DNA of 64,000 nt from JAJZRJ01 sp040757055 (GTDB lineage: Bacteria; Desulfobacterota; Desulfobulbia; Desulfobulbales; Desulfurivibrionaceae): assembly GCA_040757055.1 (NCBI GenBank), contig JBFLXY010000009.1, forward strand, positions 1-64,000, read 5' to 3'. Every line of letters starts with the position of its first letter. The first letter of the stretch is position 1. Below the pieces are notes generated by a model, which worked only from the letters and a program-made list of their open reading frames with translations, had not been told where the DNA came from and did no database searches. Positions 8,957 through 17,892 of this stretch are shown piece by piece. The position numbers and the translations under genes are program-made.

Positions 8957-9026
8957 TGCAGAATGCAGAACGTATTGCGTTGAGTCATCAGCCTCTTTTT
9001 ACCCCTCATTCTTCCCCCCTCACGCC

Positions 9027-10838
9027 TCACGCCTCGTTGAGCACCTTGAGAAAGGCCGGGCCGTAAGTTTCGAGCTTGCGGGCTCCCACGCCGTGGATTT
9101 CGAGGAGTGCTGTCTCGTCTTTGGGGCGATACGCGGCCATCTCGATGAGGGTCCTGTCGCCGAAGACCACAAATGGCGGCACTCCGGCCGCATCGGCCAG
9201 CTCCTTGCGAAGGCTGCGCAGTTTTTCGAACAGCGCCTTGTCATACCCCAGGCCGGCAAGGTTTTTCGACACCTTCTTGGCGGCCGCTGGCCTGTTGCGA
9301 GGTCGGGCCATGGTGAGCCGCTCCTCGCCCTTGAGCAGGGGCCGGGCCGCGTCGGTGAGCTTGAGCACCGAGTAGTCGGCCACATCCTGTAAAAGATAGC
9401 CGTGGTGGACCAGGTGGCGCAGCAGGCCGACCCAGAATTCTTTCGGCTGTTCCGTGCCGATGCCGTAGGTGGAGAGGCGGTGGTGCCCCAGGGCCAGAAG
9501 CCGTTCGCCCTGGGAGCCGCGCAGCACGTCGATGACATGATTGATGCCGAAGCGCTGCCCCACCCGGTAGACACAGGAAAGGGCCTTGCGTGCCTCTTCG
9601 GTGACGTCGAAAAGCTCCGGGGGATCGAGGCAGATGTCGCAGTTGCCGCAGGGCTCAGGGAGCTGTTCGCCGAAGTAGCCGAGCAGCACCTGGCGCCGGC
9701 AGCTCCGGGCCTCGGCAAAGGCGACCATGGCGTTCAGCTTGTGGATCTCGATGCGCTTCTGTTCCGGGTTCTTGCCCAGCTCGATGAGGCCCCGCGCCAC
9801 CGCGATGTCGCCGTAGCCGAAGAGGAGCACCGCCTCGGCCGGCAGGCCGTCGCGGCCGGCCCGGCCGGTTTCCTGGTAGTAGCCCTCGATGTTCTTGGGC
9901 AGGTCGTAATGGACCACGAAACGGACATTGGGCTTGTCGATGCCCATGCCAAAGGCCACCGTGGCCACCACCACCTGGAGGTTGTCCCGCAGGAAGTCCT
10001 CCTGCACCTGTTTGCGCTGCTCGGTGGGCAGGCCGGCGTGGTAGGCGACCGCCGCGAAGCCAGCCGCAGCCAGCCGGGCCGCCACCTGTTCCACCCGCTT
10101 GCGGCTCAGGCAGTAAACGATACCGGCCTGGTCGCGGCGGCTCGCCAGCAGGGCCGGGAGCTGTACCCTGGGCTTCTGCTTGTCCATGACGGTGTAGCGG
10201 ATATTGGGCCGGTCGAAGCCGGCCACGTAGGCGCGTGCTCCCGTGAGGCTGAGGCGGGCCACAATGTCAGCCCGGGTCTGGTGTTCCGCCGTGGCGGTGA
10301 GCGCAATCAGCGGGATGGCGGGAAAGAGGGTGCGCAGGCGTCCCAGCTCCAGGTATTCCGGGCGGAAATCGTGGCCCCACTGCGAGACGCAGTGCGCCTC
10401 ATCGATGGCAAAGAGGGCGATGGGGATTGCGGCCAGCCGCTCCAGAAAATCGCCGTGCATCAGCCGTTCCGGCGCGATGTACAAAAGATCGAGTTCGCCG
10501 TTGTGCAGGCCGGCGAGTACTGCCCTGGCCTCGCCGGCCGAGAGCGTGGAGTTGTAGAAGGCGGCCCGTACCCCGTTTTCCCTGAGGGCGTTCACCTGAT
10601 CCTGCATCAGCGAAATGAGCGGACTCACCACGATGGCAACCCCGGTCCGGTGCAGGGCCGGGATCTGGTAGCAGAGGGATTTGCCGCCGCCGGTGGGCAT
10701 CAGCACAAAGGCATCCTCGCCGCGGATCAGGCCGGCGATGATCTCCTGCTGGTGCCGGCGGAACTCGCGGTAGCCGAAGATGGTGCGCAGCGTGTCGAGG
10801 GGAGTCGGGTCGGTGGTGGCGGCCAAGGGGATGCTCAC
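9027..10838 (-). CDS. recQ: ATP-dependent DNA helicase RecQ
   Basis: The product (603 residues, GTG start) is a full-length RecQ 3'-5' helicase for recombination and fork repair. Visible elements are Walker A MPTGGGKSLCYQ near residue 50, AIDEAHCVSQWGHDFRP (motif II plus the RecQ aromatic loop), ALTATA, the motif V/VI block YYQETGRAGRDG, the RecQ-C-terminal zinc cysteines (CRRQVLLGYF then CGNCDIC), the winged helix, and a C-terminal HRDC domain (about 525-603) reading LLEIHGVGARKLETYGPAFL. No good ribosome site precedes the GTG. Confidence 0.97.
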   Translation of the reverse strand: MSIPLAATTDPTPLDTLRTIFGYREFRRHQQEIIAGLIRGEDAFVLMPTGGGKSLCYQIPALHRTGVAIVVSPLISLMQDQVNALRENGVRAAFYNSTLSAGEARAVLAGLHNGELDLLYIAPERLMHGDFLERLAAIPIALFAIDEAHCVSQWGHDFRPEYLELGRLRTLFPAIPLIALTATAEHQTRADIVARLSLTGARAYVAGFDRPNIRYTVMDKQKPRVQLPALLASRRDQAGIVYCLSRKRVEQVAARLAAAGFAAVAYHAGLPTEQRKQVQEDFLRDNLQVVVATVAFGMGIDKPNVRFVVHYDLPKNIEGYYQETGRAGRDGLPAEAVLLFGYGDIAVARGLIELGKNPEQKRIEIHKLNAMVAFAEARSCRRQVLLGYFGEQLPEPCGNCDICLDPPELFDVTEEARKALSCVYRVGQRFGINHVIDVLRGSQGERLLALGHHRLSTYGIGTEQPKEFWVGLLRHLVHHGYLLQDVADYSVLKLTDAARPLLKGEERLTMARPRNRPAAAKKVSKNLAGLGYDKALFEKLRSLRKELADAAGVPPFVVFGDRTLIEMAAYRPKDETALLEIHGVGARKLETYGPAFLKVLNEA

Positions 10839-11170
10839 GAAATTTGGAGAGGGAGGATCCTGCGTCAGCCCTCTATACTACCCGTTTCGCAGGGATCGGC
10901 AACCAGTCAATTTGCCCCTGCAATTTATTTCCTTGTATTTTCTGAAAAACAGGGTATTGTATGCGTCACTACCACATACAAGTGCCTTCTGAGCAGCACC
11001 TCCTCGCACACCAGACGTTGTCTCATTGCCTCGTTCGTTGCCGTCGAAGAACCTGCCCAAGCATGAATGGCCGCCGGGCCTCCAGCAAGCCGTTCAGAGA
11101 CTGCGCCCCGCAATGACCTCCGGCCCAGAACTCACAGCAGCCGATGCCGGGAAGTGGTAAGTTAAGTCTT
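10839..11170. other. Non-coding intergenic stretch (recQ-csp)
   Basis: No convincing gene is present. A short frame from an ATG near 10961 (about 50 codons, MRHYHIQVPSEQ...) has poor codon character and no known family. The stretch is AT-richer around 10900-10990. It probably holds the recQ promoter (minus strand) and the cold-shock gene promoter (plus strand), but I could not assign either with confidence. Confidence 0.4.
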
Positions 11171-11174
11171 TTTG

Positions 11175-11276
11175 TCAGTTTTGGCGACAAAACTGATTGC
11201 CGAGTTCATATGAGGATGATCCGGCATACACAACGTGGTTCCCAAGGGGGAACCCAGTACAAAGGAGTAGTACACG
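11175..11276 (+). promoter_or_regulatory. Structured leader of the cold-shock gene
   Basis: Two hairpins precede the ATG. The first (11175-11196) has a 9-bp stem, TCAGTTTTG and its complement, closed by a GCGA (GNRA) tetraloop. The second (11237-11254) is GGTTCCC-AAGG-GGGAACC. The ribosome site AAAGGAG then lies inside a small GTAC...GTAC loop (about 11257-11273). Long structured 5' leaders that refold in the cold are known for cspA. That this leader acts the same way is inference. Confidence 0.5.
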
Positions 11277-11477
11277 ATGGCAGCAGGAACAGTAAAATGG
11301 TTTAATGATTCCAAGGGGTTTGGCTTTATCGAGCAGGACGGCGGCAAGGATGTCTTTGTGCATCATTCCGCGATTCAGGCTCAGGGCTTCAAGTCCTTGA
11401 AGGAAGGCGCCCGGGTGACCTTCGATGTGGTCGATGGCCCCAAGGGCCCGGCCGCAGCCAATGTCGTCCAGCAGTAA
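11277..11477 (+). CDS. Cold-shock protein (CspA family)
   Basis: The product (66 residues) is a single cold-shock domain, an RNA/ssDNA chaperone. It has RNP1 KGFGFIE and RNP2 DVFVHHSAI, and starts with the standard GTVKWFNDSKGFGFI strand. It is monocistronic, with a structured leader upstream and a strong intrinsic terminator 23 bp after the stop. Expression is likely set by leader structure and message stability. Confidence 0.97.
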   Translation: MAAGTVKWFNDSKGFGFIEQDGGKDVFVHHSAIQAQGFKSLKEGARVTFDVVDGPKGPAAANVVQQ

Positions 11478-11492
11478 GCGCTGACAGCAATT

Positions 11493-11529
11493 AAAAAAAG
11501 ACCCCGCCGCGTGCGGGGTCTTTTTTTTT
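11493..11529 (+). terminator. Intrinsic terminator after the csp gene
   Basis: An 8-bp stem GACCCCGC/GCGGGGTC (11500-11507 with 11513-11520) has a 5-nt loop, followed by nine T and preceded by seven A. The A-tract makes it bidirectional in principle. Confidence 0.93.
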
Positions 11530-11613
11530 GTGCTCCCTCCTTTTTTGCCCCGAAGAAAAGACTTCAGGCCGCTGGAAGGCTCCGGCTGGCCTTTGTGACG
11601 ATGAGGCCAGACC

Positions 11614-13239
11614 ATGATCACCGCCGCCAATGTCTCGCTTGCCTATGGCAAGAGGATCATCTTCCAGGACGTCAACATCAAGTTCACCCCGGGCAACTGC
11701 TACGGCCTGATCGGAGCCAACGGCGCCGGCAAGTCCACCTTTCTCAAGATCCTCGCCGGCCTGCGTGAGCCGGATCGGGGCGAGATCATCAAGGGGCCGA
11801 AAGAGCGCATTGCCATGCTCAGTCAGGATCAATTCGCCTTTGACGAGCACACGGTCTTCGATACCGTGATCATGGGCCACAAAAAGCTTTACGAGGTGAT
11901 GGCCGCGCGGGAGGCCCTTTACGCCAAGGCGGACTTCAGCGAGGAAGACGGCGTGCGTTCCGGCGAACTGGAGATCCTCTTCGGCGAGCTGGGCGGCTAC
12001 GAGGCCGAGGCCGAAGCCGGGGTGCTCCTGAGCGGCCTTGGCATCCCGGAGGATCTGCGGCAGAAGCGGATGAAGGAGCTGGACGGCAACGACAAGGTGC
12101 GGGTGCTGCTGGCCCAGGCCCTCTTCGGTAACCCGGACATCCTGCTGCTGGACGAGCCCACCAACCAGCTCGACATCAGGACCATCACCTGGCTGGAGGA
12201 TTTTCTCTTCCGCTTCCAGAACACGGTGATCATCGTCTCCCACGACCGCCATTTCCTCAACCAGGTCTGCACCCACATGGCGGATATCGACTACGGCAGG
12301 ATCACGGCCTATGTCGGCAACTACGACTTCTGGCTGCAGGCGAGCCAGCTCCACTTCCGCCAGAAGGAGAGCGAGGCCAAGAAGGCCAGTGCCAAGGCCG
12401 ATGAACTGAAGGCATTCATCCAGCGCTTCAGCTCCAATGCCTCCAAGGCCAGGCAGGCCACCTCGCGGAAAAAGCTGCTGGAAAAGCTCACCATCGAGGA
12501 CATGCCGGTCTCCTCGCGCAAGTATCCCTACATCGTCTTCACCCCGGAGCGCCCTTGCGGCGACGTGATCCTGGAAATCACCGGGCTTTCGAAGGCCATC
12601 GATGGGGTCTCCCTCTTCGAGGATCTCACCCTCACGGTGAACAAGGGAGACAAGATCGCCTTTGTCGGCACGAACAGCCTGGCCAAGACCACCCTTTTTC
12701 AGATTTTGGCCGGCGAGATCGAGCCGGACAAAGGTTCCTTCCGCTGGGGGGTGACCATCAGCAGTTCCTATTTTCCCAAGGAAAACGGGAGCTATTTCAG
12801 CAACGAAGCACTGGATCTCATTGGCTGGCTGCGCCAGTTCGCGCCGCCCAAGGAGCACGAGAGCTTCCTCCGCGGCTTCTTGGGCAAGATGCTTTTTTCC
12901 GGGGAAGAGGCGCTCAAAAAGACCTCGGTCCTCTCCGGCGGCGAGCGGGTGCGCTGCATGCTGGCCAGGATGATGCTCTCCGGCGCCAATGTGCTCATCC
13001 TCGACGAGCCCACCAACCATCTCGACCTGGAGTCGATCACCGCCCTCAACAATGGGCTCAATGGTTTTTCCGAGGTGGTACTCTTCGCCTCCCATGACCA
13101 CCAGCTTGTCTCTACCGTGGCCAACCGGATCGTCGAGATCACACCGGAGGGAATCATCGACGTGATGATGGGCTTCGACGACTATCTCGCCCGCGGTGGC
13201 ATGGATGTGGCCAGCGTGGTGGAAGATCAGGCGGCGTAA
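11614..13239 (+). CDS. ABC-F family ATPase, YbiT type
   Basis: The product (541 residues) is a cytosolic twin-ATPase without membrane segments. ABC-F proteins act on the ribosome. The first ATPase has Walker A GANGAGKST and Walker B ILLLDEPTNQLD. The linker contains the YbiT-like stretch FSSNASKARQATSRKKLLEK. The second ATPase has SGGERVRCMLARM and ILDEPTNHLD, but its Walker A reads GTNSLAKTT: two glycines of GxxGxGK are replaced by Ser and Ala while the lysine is kept. The C-terminal ITPEGIIDVMMGFDDYL matches YbiT. It is a single gene with a GC-rich hairpin after the stop. Confidence 0.94.
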   Translation: MITAANVSLAYGKRIIFQDVNIKFTPGNCYGLIGANGAGKSTFLKILAGLREPDRGEIIKGPKERIAMLSQDQFAFDEHTVFDTVIMGHKKLYEVMAAREALYAKADFSEEDGVRSGELEILFGELGGYEAEAEAGVLLSGLGIPEDLRQKRMKELDGNDKVRVLLAQALFGNPDILLLDEPTNQLDIRTITWLEDFLFRFQNTVIIVSHDRHFLNQVCTHMADIDYGRITAYVGNYDFWLQASQLHFRQKESEAKKASAKADELKAFIQRFSSNASKARQATSRKKLLEKLTIEDMPVSSRKYPYIVFTPERPCGDVILEITGLSKAIDGVSLFEDLTLTVNKGDKIAFVGTNSLAKTTLFQILAGEIEPDKGSFRWGVTISSSYFPKENGSYFSNEALDLIGWLRQFAPPKEHESFLRGFLGKMLFSGEEALKKTSVLSGGERVRCMLARMMLSGANVLILDEPTNHLDLESITALNNGLNGFSEVVLFASHDHQLVSTVANRIVEITPEGIIDVMMGFDDYLARGGMDVASVVEDQAA

Positions 13240-13246
13240 AAAGGGA

Positions 13247-13268
13247 GCAGGGGGCGGTGGCCCCCTGC
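13247..13268. terminator. GC-rich hairpin between convergent genes
   Basis: A perfect 9-bp stem GCAGGGGGC/GCCCCCTGC with a GGTG loop lies between the ABC-F gene (plus) and the ABC transporter operon (minus). A TCCCTTTTT tail is present only when read on the minus strand, so it works best as the terminator of the transporter operon. Confidence 0.6.
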
Positions 13269-13269
13269 C

Positions 13270-13955
<686 letters not shown>

Positions 13956-13959
<4 letters not shown>

Positions 13960-15122
13960 CCCTTGATCGCCTCGATGGGGTTGATGGTGGAGGCCTTCCA
14001 GGCCGGGAAAAGCCCGGCCAAAAGGCCGATGGCCAGGGCAAAGAGCAGGCTCGCCGCGGCGAGAAGGGGGTCGAAGGTCACCATCTCGCCGCTGGGCATG
14101 TAGGGCAGGATGGTGCGGACAAAGGCCTCGATCAGGGGGGCGCCGCCCATGGCCATGACGATGCCGGCGAGACCGCCGCTGACCGTGAGCAGGGTGGTTT
14201 CGGTGAGGATCATCCGGAAGACATCGCCGCGCGAGGCGCCGATGGCCCGCATCATGCCGATTTCCTGGGTGCGTTCGAAGACCGCCATGAGGATGGCGTT
14301 CATCACCCCGACCGCGCTGATCAGCACGGCAATGCAGGCGATGGAGATGCTGAGCGAGCGGGCCGAGGCCGCCAGGTTGGCAATGCTGTTCATCACCTGG
14401 CCCATGGTGACGATCTGGATGCCCGGCGCCTTCTCTTCCAGTGCCGTGGTGATGGTGGAAATTTTTTCGGGCTCCCGCACCTTGACGCCGATGGCCGTGG
14501 CGCCGCCGGGCTTGTCGAGCAGCTTCCGGGCGGTGGCCAGCGGCAGGTAGACAAAGGCGTCATCCTGGCTGCCGGTTTTCTGCACCACCCCGGCAACCCG
14601 CAACGGTCGCGCGGCGCCGGCATAGGTGAGGGTGTCGCCGGCGTTGAGCTTCATGTGGCCGGCCACCTCGGCGCCGAGGAGTACCTCGTCGTCCGCAGCC
14701 GGCATCCTCCCCTTGATCTGCCATGACGGTTTGATCGCCGACAGGGCAGCCATCTCCACCCCATAGATCAGGTCCACCCGACTGTGGGCGGGATTGGGCA
14801 GTTGGGCGACCAGGATGGGGGTGGCCAGGGCGATGCCGTCGATCTTTTCGATGTGCGCCATCACCCTGGTGTCGAGATATTTGGGAATGACGGCGCCGTG
14901 CAGCACCAGAGAGGCCACCTCGTGGGCGCAGCCCGAAGGCACCACCATGAAGTGCAGCCCGGTGCCTTCCAGTTCCCTGGCCAGTCCCCGTTCGAAGCCC
15001 CGGTTCAGGGAAAAGACGGCAAAGAATACCCCCACCGAGGCGGCGATGCCGAGCATGGTGAGCAGGCTGCGGGTGGTGTGGCGCCGGAGGTTGGTGATGG
15101 AGAGCGGGAGAAAGCCGTTCAT
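13956..15122 (-). CDS. MacB/FtsX-like ABC transporter permease
   Basis: With the ATG at 15122 the product is 388 residues. One N-terminal membrane helix (about 20-40) is followed by a MacB-like periplasmic core (about 45-240). Three C-terminal helices follow, with the FtsX-domain motif FERTQEIGMMRAIGASRGDV between the first two and a final FPAWKASTINPIEAIKG. The ATG overlaps the stop of the upstream lipoprotein gene, and the 3' end overlaps the ATPase gene. No membrane-fusion partner of MacA type is present, so it is not a complete MacAB-TolC efflux set. Confidence 0.93.
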
Positions 15123-15481
15123 TGCACCTCGACTCCCCTGGCGACGAGGAGGTGGCTGCCTTGGGCCATGGCTACCGTGCCGCTGGCCCTGACCCTTTTG
15201 CCGGTGCGGGCGGGCAGGGTCATGTTGCCCTGGCTGAGATCGATGTAGAGCTGGCCGGTGTCGTCCTGGAGCACGAACCAGCAGCCGTTGGACTGGCACT
15301 GGGTGGAGATGGTCCCTTCCAGGGTGACGTTCAGGCCCTGGAGGTCGGAGCGGAGGAAGATGTCCCGCACCTTGACGGCCGGGGCGGCCGGGTCAACGCC
15401 GGTGCCGTATCGTTCGCCACCGCAGGCGGCCAGAAGCAAGGGCAGGAGGGCGAGCAGGCAGGGCAGGAACAGGCGGCGCAT
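15119..15481 (-). CDS. OB-fold-like lipoprotein of the ABC operon
   Basis: The product (120 residues) has a signal peptide with lipobox LLAACG (Cys20). The mature part alternates beta strands (VTLEGTISTQCQSNGCWFVL, then LYIDLSQGNMTLPA, then KRVRASGTV), in the style of small periplasmic OB-fold proteins. Two cysteines in QCQSNGCW may form a disulfide or bind metal. Its stop overlaps the permease start, so it is the first gene of the operon and a likely substrate or partner of the MacB-like transporter. This assignment is an inference. Confidence 0.8.
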   Translation of the reverse strand: MRRLFLPCLLALLPLLLAACGGERYGTGVDPAAPAVKVRDIFLRSDLQGLNVTLEGTISTQCQSNGCWFVLQDDTGQLYIDLSQGNMTLPARTGKRVRASGTVAMAQGSHLLVARGVEVQ

Positions 15482-15528
15482 CAGGATGGACCTCCGAGGG
15501 TGGATGGGGCGCGTGGGCGCGGATCATT

Positions 15529-15552
15529 TGATGTATCGACTGATGTATCGAC
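15529..15552. repeat. Tandem duplicate of a 12-bp unit
   Basis: TGATGTATCGAC is repeated twice with no gap in the 141-bp space between the lipoprotein start and the cyclase stop. It lies about 50-70 bp upstream of the lipoprotein gene, so it may be an operator. It may equally be chance slippage. Confidence 0.5.
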
Positions 15553-15622
15553 CCCTCAGGAGGGGAAAAGTTCCCGAGGCAGCGGAAAAGGCGTGAGGCC
15601 GGCCGGCAGGCCCGGTCGCCGC

Positions 15623-17866
15623 TCATTTGGTGGTGAAGGTGAAGGCGCCGTCCCAGTCGGCGGGAGGTGGATTCTCGCGGAAATGGGCGATGCGTTCCAG
15701 GTAGAGTTCGTTGATTTTGGCCGGCTTTGCGGTCTCCAGCCCGGCGAGAATCCTTTCCGCGTCGTCGAAGCGCTGGATGCGGTAGTAGACCATGGCCTCC
15801 TCGAACTCCTCGATTTCCTTTTTGAGCTGCGGATCGGGCGCGCCCTCGCAGACCGGCTCGTAGATCTTCACCGGCAGGGCCTTGCCCTTGACCCGCACCA
15901 TGTCGATGAAGCGGCAGAAGAAATTTTCCCCCAGTATCTCCCGGGTGTATTCCGAGACGACGATGTGGGTGCCGTAGGTCTTGTTCGATCCTTCCAGGCG
16001 CGAGGCGAGGTTGACGTTGTCGCCCATCACCGTGTAGTCGAAGCGCTGTTCGCTGCCGAAGTTGCCCACGCTCATGAGGCCGCTGTTGATGCCGATGCCG
16101 ACATCGACCATGGGCAGCCCCCGCGCCTCCCATTGGGGCCGCATCTCGCGCAGCCTCTCCATCATGGCGAAGGCGGCGCGCACGCAGTTGGCGGCGTGCT
16201 CCTCATCGGTGAGCGGCGCGCCCCAGATCGCCATGACCGCATCGCCGATGTACTTGTCCACCGTGCCCTTGTGGCGCATGATGATGTTGCTCATGGCGGT
16301 GAGGTACTCGTTCATGAACAGGCCGAGTTCCTCGGGGCTCATCCTTTCCGAAATGGAGGTGAAGCCGCGGATGTCGGAAAAAAGCACGGTGAGCACCTTC
16401 TGCTCGCCCTTGAGGGTGAGCTTTTCCGGGTTTTTTGAAATTTCCTCGACGATCCGGGGCGAGACGTAGTGGCCGAACGCCCGGCTGATGAAGCGCCGTT
16501 CGCGACCCTCGTAGAAGTAGTTGAAGAGGGTGACGATCATGAAGACCAGAATGACCGTGGCCAGCGGATAGACCACCCCCACCAGCTCGTTTTCCCTGAA
16601 AAAGAGAAAGTAGTTGCCCACCACCGTGGCCTCGATGAGCAGGATGCCGCCCAGGCCCCCGGCCAGCGCGCTGGTGTAGGCGAGCAGCGCCGAGAGAAAG
16701 AGGCCGCCCACGACTATGATGGTGTAGGTGAGGCCGATTTCGGTGAAGAAGTCGTGGGAGAAGGGATCGCCCTTGATGACGTTGTCGATGATGTTGGCAT
16801 GCACCTCGACGCCGGGATAGATGCTGGAAAAAGGGGTGGCGCGGAGGTCGAGGAGCCCGGCGGCCGAGGTGCCGATGAGCACGTACTTGCCGCGGAGTTC
16901 GTCGAGATGGCGCCCCTCCAGCACGTCCACTGCCGAAAGGTAGGGGAAGGTGTAGGCCGGCCCGCGGAAGTTCACGGTGAGCTGGCCTGCCTCGTCGGTG
17001 GGCAGGAAGCGGCCGGCAAAGGAGACGCCGAGAAGGCCCCGCTGCCCGCCGGTCTCCAGTTGCGAAACATGGATGGTCACTGCCTGTTCGCCCATGCCGA
17101 CCCGCAGCATCTCCAGGGCCAGCGACGGGTAGGGTACGCCGTCCAGCCCCATGAAAAGCGGCACCTTGCGCACGGTGCCGGCGGCGTCCGGGAAGACGTT
17201 GAAGAATCCCTCGCTTTCACCAAGGGCGATTTTTTCGGTGTTGATGATGGCCCGGTAGGCCGGGATCAGGGCCAGATCGTGGTATTTGAAATGGCTCGGG
17301 TCCAGGCGGACGAGGGCGGTGGGGAAGGGTTTTTCCGTTTCGGTTTTGAGCCCGTCGTCCTTGGTCTGGAAGACGTAGCCCAGCACCGAGGGGGTGGCGC
17401 TGAATGCCTTGCCCAGGGCGATGTCGTGGTCCAGGGCTTCGCTTCCCTTGAGGGCTGCAAGCTGGCCGGCCGGAATCTTGTGGGGCAGGTGGAGCTGGAG
17501 TTCGTCAAGGAAGTTTTTGGGCGAGGTGCGGTCCGATTCGGCAAAGACGATGTCGAGGCCGATGGCCCTGGGCTGGACCGAGCCGATCCGCTCGATCAGT
17601 CGGGCCACGGTGTGGCGCGGCCACGGCCATTGGCCCACTTTGCGCAGGCTCTTTTCGTCGAGATCGACGATGACGATCTGGCCGCTGGTGGCCATGGGAC
17701 CGCGCCAGCGGAACATGGCGTCGGTCACGCGGTTGTCCAGGGCGGCAAGCAGCAGCGGCTTCTGCTGGCCAAAGGAGTAAAAAAGAAGCACCGCGGCCAG
17801 CACCGTGAGGCAGCCCACCTTGAAGGGCGAGAGGGTGAAGAGGGCTTTGGAGGGCGGGAGTTTCAT
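15623..17866 (-). CDS. CHASE2-domain adenylate/guanylate cyclase
   Basis: The product (747 residues) is a membrane receptor cyclase making cAMP or cGMP. One N-terminal helix (about 17-34) leads into a large extracytoplasmic CHASE2 domain (about 40-345, with the family stretch VIVDLDEKSLRKVGQWPWPR). Several membrane helices (about 360-450) follow, then a class III cyclase domain starting VLTVLFSDIRGFTSISERM near residue 490 with the second metal Asp in YIGDAVMAIWGAP. A helical tail of about 80 residues may be TPR-like. It sits 26 bp downstream of the FecR-domain gene, which suggests that the FecR protein or its surface partner is the signal input. Confidence 0.94.
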   Translation of the reverse strand: MKLPPSKALFTLSPFKVGCLTVLAAVLLFYSFGQQKPLLLAALDNRVTDAMFRWRGPMATSGQIVIVDLDEKSLRKVGQWPWPRHTVARLIERIGSVQPRAIGLDIVFAESDRTSPKNFLDELQLHLPHKIPAGQLAALKGSEALDHDIALGKAFSATPSVLGYVFQTKDDGLKTETEKPFPTALVRLDPSHFKYHDLALIPAYRAIINTEKIALGESEGFFNVFPDAAGTVRKVPLFMGLDGVPYPSLALEMLRVGMGEQAVTIHVSQLETGGQRGLLGVSFAGRFLPTDEAGQLTVNFRGPAYTFPYLSAVDVLEGRHLDELRGKYVLIGTSAAGLLDLRATPFSSIYPGVEVHANIIDNVIKGDPFSHDFFTEIGLTYTIIVVGGLFLSALLAYTSALAGGLGGILLIEATVVGNYFLFFRENELVGVVYPLATVILVFMIVTLFNYFYEGRERRFISRAFGHYVSPRIVEEISKNPEKLTLKGEQKVLTVLFSDIRGFTSISERMSPEELGLFMNEYLTAMSNIIMRHKGTVDKYIGDAVMAIWGAPLTDEEHAANCVRAAFAMMERLREMRPQWEARGLPMVDVGIGINSGLMSVGNFGSEQRFDYTVMGDNVNLASRLEGSNKTYGTHIVVSEYTREILGENFFCRFIDMVRVKGKALPVKIYEPVCEGAPDPQLKKEIEEFEEAMVYYRIQRFDDAERILAGLETAKPAKINELYLERIAHFRENPPPADWDGAFTFTTK

Positions 17867-17892
17867 GCGCAGGGAGCGGCGGTGAGTGAGGG

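Noticed and set aside
10961..11116. A short frame beginning MRHYHIQVPSEQ between recQ and csp
   Set aside because: It has poor codon character and no homology I can recognise, and lies in a likely promoter region.
15552..15565. CCCCTC-AG-GAGGGG hairpin after the cyclase gene
   Set aside because: It has too small a loop and no T-tract, so I did not call it a terminator.
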